Source of the DNA: JAKOUY01 sp037045185
Lineage (GTDB): Bacteria > Actinomycetota > Acidimicrobiia > Acidimicrobiales > Ilumatobacteraceae
Length of the DNA: 64,000 nt
Assembly: GCA_037045185.1 (NCBI GenBank)
Contig: JBAOHQ010000004.1
Span: 434,001 to 498,000 of the forward strand
Direction of reading: 5' to 3'
Within the stretch, counting starts at the first letter, position 1, and every line of letters starts with the position of its first letter. Shown in pieces: positions 46,505 through 54,860 of the stretch. The notes under the pieces were generated by a model. That model was not told the DNA's origin. It searched no databases and saw only the letters and a list, made by a program, of their open reading frames with translations. The position numbers and the translations under genes are program-made.

Positions 46505-47514
46505 CGCTCGACGCGCTTGAGCTCGTCGACGAACTCGCCCAGCAGTCCGTCGTCCATCTCGTAGCCGGGGAAGTAGGCGCACACCCGCGAGGCGTGGGCC
46601 CCGTAGCGACGGACGATCTCCGCGGCGCACTGCCGCGGAGTGCCGTGCACGGCGATGGTGTGCACCATCTCGTCGGTGATTTGCTCGGTCATCTCCGCCC
46701 ACCTGCCCTGCTTGGACAGGGCGTTCAGGTCGTCCTGCAAGGGGCCCCACCCCTCGACGTCCAGCACCGGACGGTAGCTCGGCGTGGATCCGTAGAACGC
46801 CAGCAGGCTGCGCACGCCCATCGCCCGCTGCAGTTCCTCGTCGGTGCGCCCGACGCCCACGATCACCTCGACGGTGACCTCCACTGCATCCGCGGCGCGC
46901 CCAGCGGTGGCGAGCCCCCGCTGCATGGCCGGCACCGTGCGCTCGGCCATGTGCCGCTCGCTGTTGAACGGCATCACCAGGATCCCGTCGGCCACCTCGG
47001 CGGCCATCTCGGTCATCTTCGGGCCGAGCGCACCCACCAGCACCGGGGGGCGTCCGAAGGGGTTCGGCGGCGGCGTGAAGTTCGGGGCGGTGAGCGTGTG
47101 GGTGGTGTACTCACCACGAAAGCTCACCCGGGTTCCGTCCTGCCACGAGTCGAGGATGGCCGTGGTCGCCTGCACCCACTCACGCATCTGCGCCACGGGC
47201 CTGTGCCAGCGGGCCCCGTAGCGCTTCTCGATGTGTGGGCGGATCTGGCTGCCCAGGCCGAGGCGGAACCGACCGGCGGACAGCTGCTGGAGGTCGTTGG
47301 CGGCCACGGCGAGGTGCATCGGGCTGCGCGGGAACGCCATCGCCACGTTCGTGGTGAGGTCGAGGTTGCACACCGGCGCGGCCGCGACCAGCGGGAAGAA
47401 CACGTCGTGGGCGTTCTCGAAACTGAACACGCCGTCCACGCCGAGCGCTTCCAGTTGGGGGGCGCGGCGGGCCGCATCGTGCACCGAGTACGCCAGCACC
47501 ACGTCGAGTTGCAT
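46501..47514 (-). CDS. LLM-class F420-dependent oxidoreductase
   Basis: A 337-residue luciferase-like TIM-barrel flavin/F420 enzyme. The N-terminus (MQLDVVLAYSVHDAARRAPQ), NVAMAFPRSPMHLAVAANDL, the RFRLGLGSQIRPHIEKRYGA stretch and PPVLVGALGPKMTEMAAEVA are standard for the MSMEG-type F420 oxidoreductases. The ATG at 47514 is chosen, since the upstream extension lacks homology. It is coupled to the enoyl-CoA hydratase gene, which suggests a joint role in acyl-CoA or sterol-like degradation; this is inferred. Confidence 0.88.
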   Translation of the reverse strand: MQLDVVLAYSVHDAARRAPQLEALGVDGVFSFENAHDVFFPLVAAAPVCNLDLTTNVAMAFPRSPMHLAVAANDLQQLSAGRFRLGLGSQIRPHIEKRYGARWHRPVAQMREWVQATTAILDSWQDGTRVSFRGEYTTHTLTAPNFTPPPNPFGRPPVLVGALGPKMTEMAAEVADGILVMPFNSERHMAERTVPAMQRGLATAGRAADAVEVTVEVIVGVGRTDEELQRAMGVRSLLAFYGSTPSYRPVLDVEGWGPLQDDLNALSKQGRWAEMTEQITDEMVHTIAVHGTPRQCAAEIVRRYGAHASRVCAYFPGYEMDDGLLGEFVDELKRVER

Positions 47515-47579
47515 CCTGCCCATCCCGCCAGCGTGGCACGCCGCCATCACGCCGTTGGAGCCGAGCCCCCCAACGAAGT

Positions 47580-47585
47580 TACTCT
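47580..47585 (+). promoter_or_regulatory. Probable -10 box, leaderless ccr
   Basis: TACTCT is followed by six bases (GGGGTA) and the ATG at 47592, the same layout as before clpC and the hydrolase gene. Confidence 0.45.
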
Positions 47586-47591
47586 GGGGTA

Positions 47592-48920
47592 ATGAAGCAC
47601 ATCCTCGAGGCGATCACCGCAGACGCAAGCCCGGAGGAGTTCGCCGGGTTGGAGATCCCCGCCAGCTACCGGGCGGCGCACATCCTCAAGTCCGACGAGC
47701 AGATGTGGGCCGGCGTGGCCAGCAAGGACAAGGACCCGCGGCGCAGCGTGCACGTGGGCGACGTGCCAACGCCCGAGCTGGCCCCCGACGAGGTGTACCT
47801 GGCGGTCATGGCCAGCAGCATCAACTTCAACACCGTGTGGAGCAGCATCTTCGAGCCAGTGTCCACCTTCGGGCCGATGGCCCGCCTGGCCCGCGAGAGC
47901 GAGTGGGCCAAGCGCCACGACCAGCCGCATCAGGTCATCGGCAGCGACGCCTCCGGCGTGGTGCTACGGGTGGGCGCTGCGGTGCGCAACTGGCAGCCAG
48001 GCGACCGGGTCACGGTGCACTGCAACCACGTCGACGACCAGGACCAGACGGCGCACGACGACTCGATGATGGCCGCCAACCAGCGGATCTGGGGCTACGA
48101 GACCAACTTCGGCGGCCTCGCCGAGCTCAGCGTGGTGAAGGCCAACCAGCTGATGCCCAAGCCTGCCCACCTCAGCTGGGAGGAGGCCGCGGTCAACGCG
48201 CTGTGCAACAGCACCAGCTACCGGATGATCGTCGGGCGCAACGGGGCGCGGATGAAGCAGGGCGACGTCGTGCTGATCTGGGGCGCCACCGGCGGCATCG
48301 GCGCCTACGCCACGCAATACGTGCTCAACGGCGGCGGGATCCCGGTGTGCGTGGTGTCCAACGCCGACAAGGCCCAGATCCTGCGCAACATGGGTGTCGA
48401 GGCGATCATCGATCGGGCCGCCGGCGGCTACCGGTTCTGGACCGAGGACGGCCAGCACGACGAGCGTGAGTGGCGCCGCTTCGGCAAGGACATCCGTGAC
48501 CTCGTCGGCGAGGATCCGGACATCGTCTTCGAGCACCCCGGCCGGCAGACCTTCGCCGCGTCGATGTACGTGGCCAAGCGCGGTGGCGTCGTGGTGAGCT
48601 GCGCGGCCACCAGCGGGTTCATGCTCGAGTTCGACAACCGCCACTTCTGGATGCGGCTGAAGACGCTGATCGGCAGCCACTTCGCCAACTACAAGGAAGC
48701 CTGGGAGGCCAACCGGCTGATCGCCAAGGCCGCCATTCATCCGGTGCTGTCACAGGTGTTCCCCCTGGAGCAGACCGGCGAGGCCGCCTACCAGGTGCAC
48801 CACAACATGCACGAGGGCAAGCTGGGCGTGCTGTGCCTGGCGCCCACCGAGGGCCTCGGGGTGACCGACCACGAGTTGCGGGCCACGGTGGCCGACCGGC
48901 TCAACCTGTTCCGGCGGTAG
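47592..48920 (+). CDS. ccr: Crotonyl-CoA carboxylase/reductase
   Basis: A 442-residue medium-chain dehydrogenase/reductase that reductively carboxylates crotonyl-CoA to ethylmalonyl-CoA with NADPH. Family segments include SSINFNTVWSSIFEPVSTF, HQVIGSDASGVVLRVG, VTVHCNHVDDQD, RIWGYETNFGGLAEL and the NADPH-site WGATGGIGAYATQY. The CO2-binding region SNADKAQILRNMGVEAIID is also typical. It sits near a methylmalonyl-CoA epimerase gene, which fits the ethylmalonyl-CoA pathway of acetyl-CoA assimilation or provision of extender units. It is intact and of normal length. Confidence 0.94.
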   Translation: MKHILEAITADASPEEFAGLEIPASYRAAHILKSDEQMWAGVASKDKDPRRSVHVGDVPTPELAPDEVYLAVMASSINFNTVWSSIFEPVSTFGPMARLARESEWAKRHDQPHQVIGSDASGVVLRVGAAVRNWQPGDRVTVHCNHVDDQDQTAHDDSMMAANQRIWGYETNFGGLAELSVVKANQLMPKPAHLSWEEAAVNALCNSTSYRMIVGRNGARMKQGDVVLIWGATGGIGAYATQYVLNGGGIPVCVVSNADKAQILRNMGVEAIIDRAAGGYRFWTEDGQHDEREWRRFGKDIRDLVGEDPDIVFEHPGRQTFAASMYVAKRGGVVVSCAATSGFMLEFDNRHFWMRLKTLIGSHFANYKEAWEANRLIAKAAIHPVLSQVFPLEQTGEAAYQVHHNMHEGKLGVLCLAPTEGLGVTDHELRATVADRLNLFRR

Positions 48921-49661
48921 TGCTTGCCGACTCCGAGCCGGTCAGCGGCAGGAACATGAAGTCGTAGCTGGCGTCGGCGCCGGCACCGAGCGCTTCGTCC
49001 ACCGCGGTTCGCAGCTCGGGGATGTCGAACTGCGCGGTGATGGCCACGCCACAGTGCCCGTCGAAGGTGTATTCGCTGGTCGCCAGGATCCCCAACCGCT
49101 TGGTGTCCAGCGCTGCCATCGTGGTCAGCATCGGCCCGTAGGTGGACTCCGCGCACCCGTCCGTCTGGGCGTCGTACGTCAGCGCGCGCTGAGCGGCGCC
49201 TCACCGGGCCTGGCCGGTTGGGTGAGAACGAACCCGCCGGTGCCATCGGGCCGCCCGACGAACTCGATCCCGTCCAGCCACGTGGTCCCACCCGACGACT
49301 GCTCGCCGTCGACGTCGTCCCACGAGAAGCCGTGCAGGACCACGTCGCCGCCCTGCGGTGGGAACGACTCTCGCAGGGCGAAGGCGATCATCGGCGGACC
49401 GTCGCCCGCCTGGATCGCGCTGGCAACCGTGCGATACACGGTCCCACCCTGCGATGTGGCGCCGGCCGATGTGGCCGGGGTTGCGGGGTTCGTCTGCGGC
49501 GTCGTCGGGTCCGGCTGTGGCGTCGTCACCGGGCTGGTCGAGCCGGTCACCTCGGTGTTCGCCGCGGTGGTCGGCTTGGGCCTCTGCGCGTCGTCACCGC
49601 ACGCCGCCGTCACCGCCGCCACCGTCACGGCCACTGCCCACAACCCCTGCCGACGTGTCAT
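48901..49661 (-). CDS. Lipoprotein of unknown function, frameshifted
   Basis: The N-terminal part from ATG 49661 has a lipoprotein signal (LWAVAVTVAAVTAAC, Cys near 21), then a long Thr/Pro linker and a domain VYRTVASAIQAGDGPPMIAF. The frame meets a stop at 49179 after PLSAR. A natural continuation (LTYDAQTDGCAESTYGPM, then LTTMAALDTKRLGILATSEY and DFMFLPLTGSESA) is found in another frame to 48901. The break falls in the CG repeat at 49182-49189, so either two extra bases or one missing base would explain it. The repaired protein has about 252 residues. The 3' end overlaps ccr by 20 bases, convergently. The family is unknown. Confidence 0.65.
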
Positions 49662-49752
49662 CAACCCATCATGACCCGTCGCACTGCGCTGGGGCGGTCA
49701 GCCGCCACCCGATCGGTTTGGTTCCATCCCCGCGGCGTACTTCACTGGGGAC

Positions 49753-50157
49753 ATGATCCTGACCGAGATCGACCACATCGCCATCGCCGTTCGTGACCTG
49801 GAAGCAGCCATCGCCTACTACGCCGCGGCATTCGGCGCCGAGGTTCACCATCGAGAGATCGTCGAATCCGACGGCGTCGAGGAGGCCCTCGTCAAGGTGG
49901 CCGACAGCTACATCCAGCTCACCGCCGCCACCCGCCCGGACAGCCCGATCGCCAAGGCCATCGACAAGCGCGGCGAGGGCCTGCACCACGTCGGGTACCG
50001 CGTGGCCAACTGCCAGGAAGCCCTCGACGCCATGGTGGCCGCCGGGGCGACGCCCATCGACCGCGCGCCGCGCCCCGGCAGCCGCGGCACCACCGTTGCG
50101 TTCATCCACCCCAAGGGCAGCTTCGGCACCCTCATCGAACTCGTCCAGGAGCACTGA
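49753..50157 (+). CDS. mce: Methylmalonyl-CoA epimerase
   Basis: A 134-residue vicinal-oxygen-chelate protein interconverting (S)- and (R)-methylmalonyl-CoA. It has the N-terminal EIDHIAIAVRDLEAAIAYY with the first metal His, then VKVADSYIQLTAA, the RGEGLHHVGYRVAN segment with the second His pair, and the C-terminal GTLIELVQE with the metal Glu. The length is exactly that of known epimerases. Its proximity to ccr suggests a role in the ethylmalonyl-CoA pathway or in propionyl-CoA use. Confidence 0.92.
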   Translation: MILTEIDHIAIAVRDLEAAIAYYAAAFGAEVHHREIVESDGVEEALVKVADSYIQLTAATRPDSPIAKAIDKRGEGLHHVGYRVANCQEALDAMVAAGATPIDRAPRPGSRGTTVAFIHPKGSFGTLIELVQEH

Positions 50158-50166
50158 CCAATCCCC

Positions 50167-50211
50167 CGTGGTCACCGGATCTCCCGGTGACCGAGATTTT
50201 CGGTGACCACG
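50167..50211. repeat. Family A palindromic repeat, copy 3
   Basis: A 45-bp palindrome with arms CGTGGTCACCG and CGGTGACCACG, nine bases after the epimerase stop. It shares its left 17 bases (CGTGGTCACCGGATCTC) with copy 4 in the same orientation. Copies 3 and 4 lie on either side of the AbiEi/DUF559 gene. Confidence 0.8.
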
Positions 50212-50257
50212 GTGGGGTGGGCTGCCGCCGAGGGCGTCACGGCATCCACTGCTCGGT

Positions 50258-51182
50258 GTGTACCGACGCTTCGCCGCAGTGTGTTCGCTGGCAGCCCAGC
50301 ACGAGGGCGTGATCTCGCTGGGCACGACCCGTGGGCTTGGCGTGGACGACTCCACGCTGTCCCGGTGGGTCGGCGAGGGCCTGCTCCACCGCAGTGGACC
50401 GCGGTCGTTCACCGTCTGCGGGGCGCCGCCCACCTGGCGGCAAGCGCTCGCGGCCGGGTACGCCAGTGTCGCGCCGGTTGGGTTCGTCGCCGGGCGCGCG
50501 GCGGCGCAGCTCTACGGGCTCGACGGGTTCTCCGCCGATGCCGTCGAATTCCTCGTGCCGCGGCAGCGACGCAACACCTCGTCGGCGGGCATCGTCCGCT
50601 CGACGCGGCGACCGGTCCCGCGATCCGACTGGCGGCTGAAGGACGGGATGCGCGTCCTCACGCCGGAGCGGATGATCCTCGACGCCCCGATCTTCCGGTT
50701 CACGAAGCGGGAGGTCGAGAATGCGATCGACTCGGCGATCCGACTACGGCTGGTATCCGAGGCCCGGCTGCGCGAGCGGCGTCGTCGCCGAGCACAACCC
50801 TGCACGCCGCGGCAGCGCCGTGCTGCTGCGAGCCCTGGTGGACACCGGCGGCGAGAGCAGGCTGGAGCGGCGGTTCCTCGCCCTCGTCCGCCGAGCCGGA
50901 CTCCCCCGGCCGCGGCTGCAGGTGACGTACCGGTCCGCGGGGCGGCTGGTCGCCCGGGTGGACGCGCTGTTCGGCGACGACCTCGTGATCGAAGTGGCCG
51001 GCCACGGCACCCACTCGACCCGCTCACAGCGCCAGCGGGACGAACAGCGGCGCACCGAGCTGACCCTGGCCGGCCGCCGGGTCATCACCTTCACCTACGA
51101 CGACGTGATGGACCGTCCCGACTGGGTGGTCGCCCAGCTACGCCTGGCCCTCGGCGTGGTCACCGGATCTCTCGCCCGGTGA
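50258..51182 (+). CDS. AbiEi-antitoxin-like/DUF559 domain protein, frameshifted
   Basis: A two-part protein. The first half from GTG 50258 (GVISLGTTRGLGVDDSTLSR, RRFTVCGA-like wing, GRAAAQLYGLDGF) resembles the AbiEi-type winged-helix domain of actinobacterial proteins. The second half (SRLERRFLALVRRAGLPRPR, then LVARVDALFGDDLVIEVAGH and RRTELTLAGRRVITFTYDDV) is a DUF559/Vsr-like nuclease-type domain with a visible D..E pattern. The halves are in different frames; removing one G at 50778-50779 joins them into 307 residues. No cognate toxin (AbiEii) is seen. The stop codon lies inside palindromic repeat copy 4. Confidence 0.78.
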
Positions 51183-51199
51183 GATGTTCGGTGACCACG
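51155..51199. repeat. Family A palindromic repeat, copy 4
   Basis: A 45-bp palindrome with perfect 11-bp arms and inner ATCTC/GAGAT. It contains the stop codon (51180-51182) of the DUF559 gene, so the last residues of that protein are encoded by the repeat. Confidence 0.8.
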
Positions 51200-51200
51200 T

Positions 51201-51270
51201 GGCCGGGTGGGCGGGGCGGGGGCGGGGAGGGGCGGGGGTGGGGCGGGGCGGGGTGGGGCGGGGTGGGCTG
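51201..51270 (+). repeat. G-run region able to form quadruplexes
   Basis: About 70 bases made almost entirely of runs of three to five G separated by single C, A or T, for example GGGGCGGGGCGGGG. It directly follows palindrome copy 4 and ends at the stop of the methyltransferase gene, between convergent genes. Many four-run windows fit the G-quadruplex pattern on the plus strand. Confidence 0.7.
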
Positions 51271-52446
51271 TCAGTCGGCGTGGAGGATGAGGCCCTTGAG
51301 GTACTCGGCCTCGGGGAACGACAGGGGGATGGGATGGTCGAGCGGCTGGTGCAGGCGACCGACGAGGCGCGCCTGGCGGCGTGAGTCGAGCGCTGCGCCG
51401 GCCACCACCTTCTGGAACAGGTCCATCGTCATCGCCCCGCTGCACGACCAGGTGAGCAGCGTGCCGCCAGGCGCCAGCAGCTTGACGGCCAGCAGGTTGA
51501 GGTCCTTGTAGGCCCGAGTTGCCTTGCTCACCTGGGCCTCGGTGGCCGCCAGCTTGGGGGGATCCAACAGGATCAGGTCGAAGTGCCTGGCCCGATCACG
51601 CAGCGTGCGCAGCACGGCGAAGGCGTCGCCCTCGATGATCTCGCCGACGTCGACGCCGTTGAGATCGGCGTTGTGCCGGGCGACCGCCAACGCCGGGGCG
51701 GAGGAGTCGATGCTGCACACCGACTCGGCCCCACCGCGGGCCGCGGCGACACCCATCGAGCCGGTGTAGCTGAACACGTTCAGCACCCGCCGCCCGCGTG
51801 CCATCACACCCACCAGCCAGCGGGCGTCACGCTGGTCGAGGTAGAAGCCGGTCTTGTGCCCCCTGACCACGTCCACGGCAGAGCGCAGACCGTGCTCGGT
51901 GATGACCAGTTCCCCGTCGGGCAGGGCGCCACGCAGCACGCCGGTCCGCTCGGTCAGGCCCTCACGCTGGCGGACCTCGGCATCGCTGCGCTCGTAGACG
52001 CACGCCACCCCGCCAAGCGCGGCGAGGGCGTCGGCGATGGGTTCGCGCCACCGCTCGGCGCCGGCGGTGGTGAGCTGGCAGACCACCACGTCGCCGTAGC
52101 GATCGGCGATCACTCCGGGCAGATCGTCGGCCTCGCTGAACACCAGCCGGCATGCGTCGGTGATCGAACCCAGCGCGGCCCGACGCTGCACGGCGGCGGC
52201 GATGCGCACGACGATGCCCAACTCGTCGATCTCGGTGTCGGTGAACGACCACATCCTCGCCCGGATCTGCGATGCCGGGCTGTACGCCGCGCACCCCAAC
52301 GATTCACCGGTGGACGAACGCACCACCACGGTGTCCCCCGGCGCTGGGTCTCCCGTCACCGAGGCGACGGCGCCGCTGAACACCCAGGGGTGACGGCGCA
52401 GCAGGGACCGCTCCCGGTTCGGGCGCAGGGTCAGGGTAGGGGTCAC
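51271..52446 (-). CDS. Class I rRNA methyltransferase (RlmI-like)
   Basis: A 391-residue SAM-dependent methyltransferase of the RlmI/YccW family, which methylates a cytosine in 23S rRNA. The N-terminal PUA domain contains LRRHPWVFSGAVASV. The catalytic part has the EEHK-type middle region (LVITEHGLRSAVDVVRGHKT with GFYLDQRD), SAM motif VLNVFSYTGSMGVAA, and DLILLDPPKLA with the catalytic motif; TWSCSGAM carries a Cys. The start is GTG 52446, overlapping the LacI-type gene stop by four bases. Exact target not shown. Confidence 0.88.
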   Translation of the reverse strand: MTPTLTLRPNRERSLLRRHPWVFSGAVASVTGDPAPGDTVVVRSSTGESLGCAAYSPASQIRARMWSFTDTEIDELGIVVRIAAAVQRRAALGSITDACRLVFSEADDLPGVIADRYGDVVVCQLTTAGAERWREPIADALAALGGVACVYERSDAEVRQREGLTERTGVLRGALPDGELVITEHGLRSAVDVVRGHKTGFYLDQRDARWLVGVMARGRRVLNVFSYTGSMGVAAARGGAESVCSIDSSAPALAVARHNADLNGVDVGEIIEGDAFAVLRTLRDRARHFDLILLDPPKLAATEAQVSKATRAYKDLNLLAVKLLAPGGTLLTWSCSGAMTMDLFQKVVAGAALDSRRQARLVGRLHQPLDHPIPLSFPEAEYLKGLILHAD

Positions 52447-53486
52447 ACCACCGAGCGTACGGGCGCCAGTTCGCCAGAGCCGCGCTCCACCAGCTGGACC
52501 TGCACGATCCGGCGCTGCGCTGGTTCGGTGCTGCCGTCGAGCCGGGCGAAGACCAGCTCCGCCGCGGTTCGGCCGATCTCCGCGGGAGACTGGCACACCG
52601 CCGAGACACCGGGTTCGAGCAACTCGCCCAGCTCGACGTCGTCGAAGCCGATGTGAGCGATCCGTCCACGCAGTCCCCAGCCACGCAGGACGCGCAGCGC
52701 GCCGATCGTGACCAGGTTCTGGGCGGTGAACAGCGCGGTGGGCGGCTCGGCGACCGCCAGCAGGTCGTGCACGGCGCGCTCGGCTCGGCCCGGCGAGTTG
52801 ACGTCCTGCACCACGAGGTCCGGGCGCTCGTCGAGGCCGGCCGCGGCCAACGCCTGGCGATAACCCTCGAGGCGTTCGATTGCCGTGGAGATGCTGCGAG
52901 TGTCCCCGATGTACCCGATGCGCCGGTGGCCCCGCCGAATCAGCGCCGCCACCGCCTCGCGGCTTCCGCCGATGTTGTCGCTGCCCACGTAGTCCGCATC
53001 GAGGGCGACCGGCGGGCGGTCGACGAACACGAACGGCACGCCGCGATGATGCTCGTCGGCGTACTGGCGATGGTCGACCGTCGTCGGCATCAGGATCATG
53101 CCGTCGACCCGCCGGCGGAGGAGCTCGTCGACGACTTGGCGCTCACGCTGCGGGTCGGCATCGATGCTGGACGCCAGCACGACCACCCGCCGGCGGAGGG
53201 CCACCTCCTCCACCGCCCGCAGCACGCTGGCGGCGAAGGGGTTGGAGATGTCCTGGATCACCACGCCGAGCGACAGCGTGCGTTGACCGCGGCGGCGCAG
53301 ATTGCTGGCGGCGAGATTGTGGCGGTAGCCCAGCTCGGTGATCGCCACGTGCACTCGAGCGGCGAGTTCGGGGCTGACCGAGGGCTCGGCGTTGATCACC
53401 CTGGACACGGACTTGACGCTGACCCCGGCACGGGCTGCTACCTCGCGGATGGTCGCCCGGCCGGGGGCGCCACGCAGTGTCGACAT
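52443..53486 (-). CDS. LacI-family transcriptional repressor
   Basis: A 347-residue regulator. The helix-turn-helix is at residues 11-35 (TIREVAARAGVSVKSVSRVI), followed by the hinge (SNLRRRGQRTLSLGVVIQD) and a periplasmic-binding-like sugar domain. The ATG at 53486 is chosen because it gives the usual short N-terminus. It is divergent from a sugar ABC operon, and two near-identical palindromes lie between them, so it most likely represses the operon and itself until a sugar binds. The rRNA methyltransferase gene overlaps its end. Confidence 0.92.
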   Translation of the reverse strand: MSTLRGAPGRATIREVAARAGVSVKSVSRVINAEPSVSPELAARVHVAITELGYRHNLAASNLRRRGQRTLSLGVVIQDISNPFAASVLRAVEEVALRRRVVVLASSIDADPQRERQVVDELLRRRVDGMILMPTTVDHRQYADEHHRGVPFVFVDRPPVALDADYVGSDNIGGSREAVAALIRRGHRRIGYIGDTRSISTAIERLEGYRQALAAAGLDERPDLVVQDVNSPGRAERAVHDLLAVAEPPTALFTAQNLVTIGALRVLRGWGLRGRIAHIGFDDVELGELLEPGVSAVCQSPAEIGRTAAELVFARLDGSTEPAQRRIVQVQLVERGSGELAPVRSVV

Positions 53487-53509
53487 GGAGCATTCACCCT
53501 GACGGGCGA

Positions 53510-53523
53510 TGACACCGTTGTCA
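53510..53523. promoter_or_regulatory. Putative LacI-type operator O2
   Basis: TGACACCGTTGTCA, one mismatch from the perfect palindrome at 53574. It lies 24 bases upstream of the repressor gene start, suited to autoregulation. Confidence 0.65.
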
Positions 53524-53542
53524 AGGACCGGAACATCGGCAC

Positions 53543-53571
53543 TTGACAGAGGCGGTGACATCAGACACACT
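53543..53571 (+). promoter_or_regulatory. Promoter of the sugar ABC operon
   Basis: TTGACA (53543-53548) and CACACT (53566-53571) are separated by 17 bases. The predicted transcription start near 53578 falls inside operator O1, so bound repressor would block initiation. Confidence 0.6.
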
Positions 53572-53573
53572 GA

Positions 53574-53587
53574 TGACAACGTTGTCA
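53574..53587. promoter_or_regulatory. Putative LacI-type operator O1
   Basis: TGACAACGTTGTCA, a perfect 14-bp palindrome with the central CG typical of LacI-family sites. A third, degraded site (TGACATCGTTGCCC) follows at 53598-53611. Confidence 0.75.
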
Positions 53588-53643
53588 GTCCACCACGTGA
53601 CATCGTTGCCCAACCACCACAACCTCGGGGGGACTACCACCAC

Positions 53644-54747
53644 ATGCTCACGACACCACGTTCACGGCGGACCGCTCTGGTCATCGGCCTGACCGCCGCC
53701 TCGCTGCTGGTTGCCGGCACCACGTCGGCCACCACCCCGCCCGCCGGATCGGCGGCGACCGCAGACACCATGGCCCCGCTCGGCCCCGAGGACGGCAAGG
53801 GCGTCATCATCGGCCTGATCACCAAGACCGACACCAACCCGTTCTTCGTCAAGATGAAGGAAGGCGCCGAGGCCCAGGCCAAGGCCGTCGGCGCAGAGCT
53901 GCGATCCTTCGCCGGCACCAAGGACGGCGACAACGAGACCCAGGTCCAGGCCATCGAGACCCTCATCCAGGCCGGGGCCAAGGGCATCCTGATCACCCCG
54001 AGCGATTCCAAGGCCATCGTTCCGGCCGTGCAGAAGGCCCGTGAGGCCGGGATCCTGGTGATCGCCCTCGACACGCCCACCGAGCCGGCCGACGCCGTGG
54101 ACATCACCTTTGCCACCGACAACCGCCTGGCCGGCCAGCTCATCGGCAAGTGGGCCCTGGCCACCATGGGGGACACGGCCAAGGACGCCAAGATCGCCCT
54201 GCTCGACCTCAACGCCAACCAGATCAGCGTCGACGTCGCCCGTGACCAGGGCTTCCTCGAGGGCTTCGGCATCGACGTCAAGGACGGCCAGAAGATGGGC
54301 GACGAGGACGACGCCCGCATCGTCGGCAACGACTACACCGACGGTTCGGTCGACGGCGGCCGTACGGCGATGGAGAACCTGCTGCAGAAGAACGGCGACA
54401 TCAACGTCGTGTACACGATCAACGAGCCCGCCGCCCAGGGCGCCTACGAGGCGCTGAAGGCAGCCGGCAAGGAGAGCCAGGCGCTCATCGTGTCGGTCGA
54501 CGGCGGTTGCCCCGGCGTGCAGAGCGTCAAGGACGGCGTGATCGGCGCCACCTCGCAGCAGTACCCGCTGCTGATGGCGTCCAAGGGCGTCGAGGCCGTG
54601 GTCCGCTTCGCCAAGGACGGCAGCAAGCCGTCGGTGAGTACCGGCCTGGACTTCTTCAACACCGGGGTCACGCTGATCACGGACAAGCCCGCCGCCGGCG
54701 TCGACTCGGTCGACTCCGTCAAGGGCACGGAGCTGTGCTGGGGCTGA
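53644..54747 (+). CDS. Sugar ABC transporter substrate-binding protein
   Basis: A 367-residue periplasmic-binding protein of the RbsB/FrcB type. The N-terminal signal (TALVIGLTAASLLVAG) is followed by an Ala/Thr linker. The domain opens with GVIIGLITKTDTNPFFVKMK and has GAKGILITPSDSKAIVPAVQ, IALDTPTEPADAV and TINEPAAQGAYEAL. There is no lipobox Cys; the signal seems of the ordinary secreted type. It is the first gene of the LacI-controlled operon. The ligand may be fructose or a related sugar, judged only from the FrcB-like look and the kinase at 59.7 kb. Confidence 0.92.
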   Translation: MLTTPRSRRTALVIGLTAASLLVAGTTSATTPPAGSAATADTMAPLGPEDGKGVIIGLITKTDTNPFFVKMKEGAEAQAKAVGAELRSFAGTKDGDNETQVQAIETLIQAGAKGILITPSDSKAIVPAVQKAREAGILVIALDTPTEPADAVDITFATDNRLAGQLIGKWALATMGDTAKDAKIALLDLNANQISVDVARDQGFLEGFGIDVKDGQKMGDEDDARIVGNDYTDGSVDGGRTAMENLLQKNGDINVVYTINEPAAQGAYEALKAAGKESQALIVSVDGGCPGVQSVKDGVIGATSQQYPLLMASKGVEAVVRFAKDGSKPSVSTGLDFFNTGVTLITDKPAAGVDSVDSVKGTELCWG

Positions 54748-54773
54748 TGCGCCGGACGTGATCCTCCCACCCG

Positions 54774-54819
54774 GGCGGTTCTGCCGGGGGCCCGTGCCCA
54801 CTCCCCCGGCAGAACCGCC
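54774..54819 (+). terminator. Hairpin between binding-protein and permease genes
   Basis: A perfect 17-bp stem (54774-54790 with 54803-54819, 12-base loop) lies 26 bases after the binding-protein stop. TTCTTC follows, a weak T-rich tail. Such a stem usually lowers expression of the distal transporter genes or stabilises the message of the binding protein. Confidence 0.6.
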
Positions 54820-54860
54820 TTCTTCGCCCCGCCCGCTACCGACTCAGCAGGAGACCGCTC

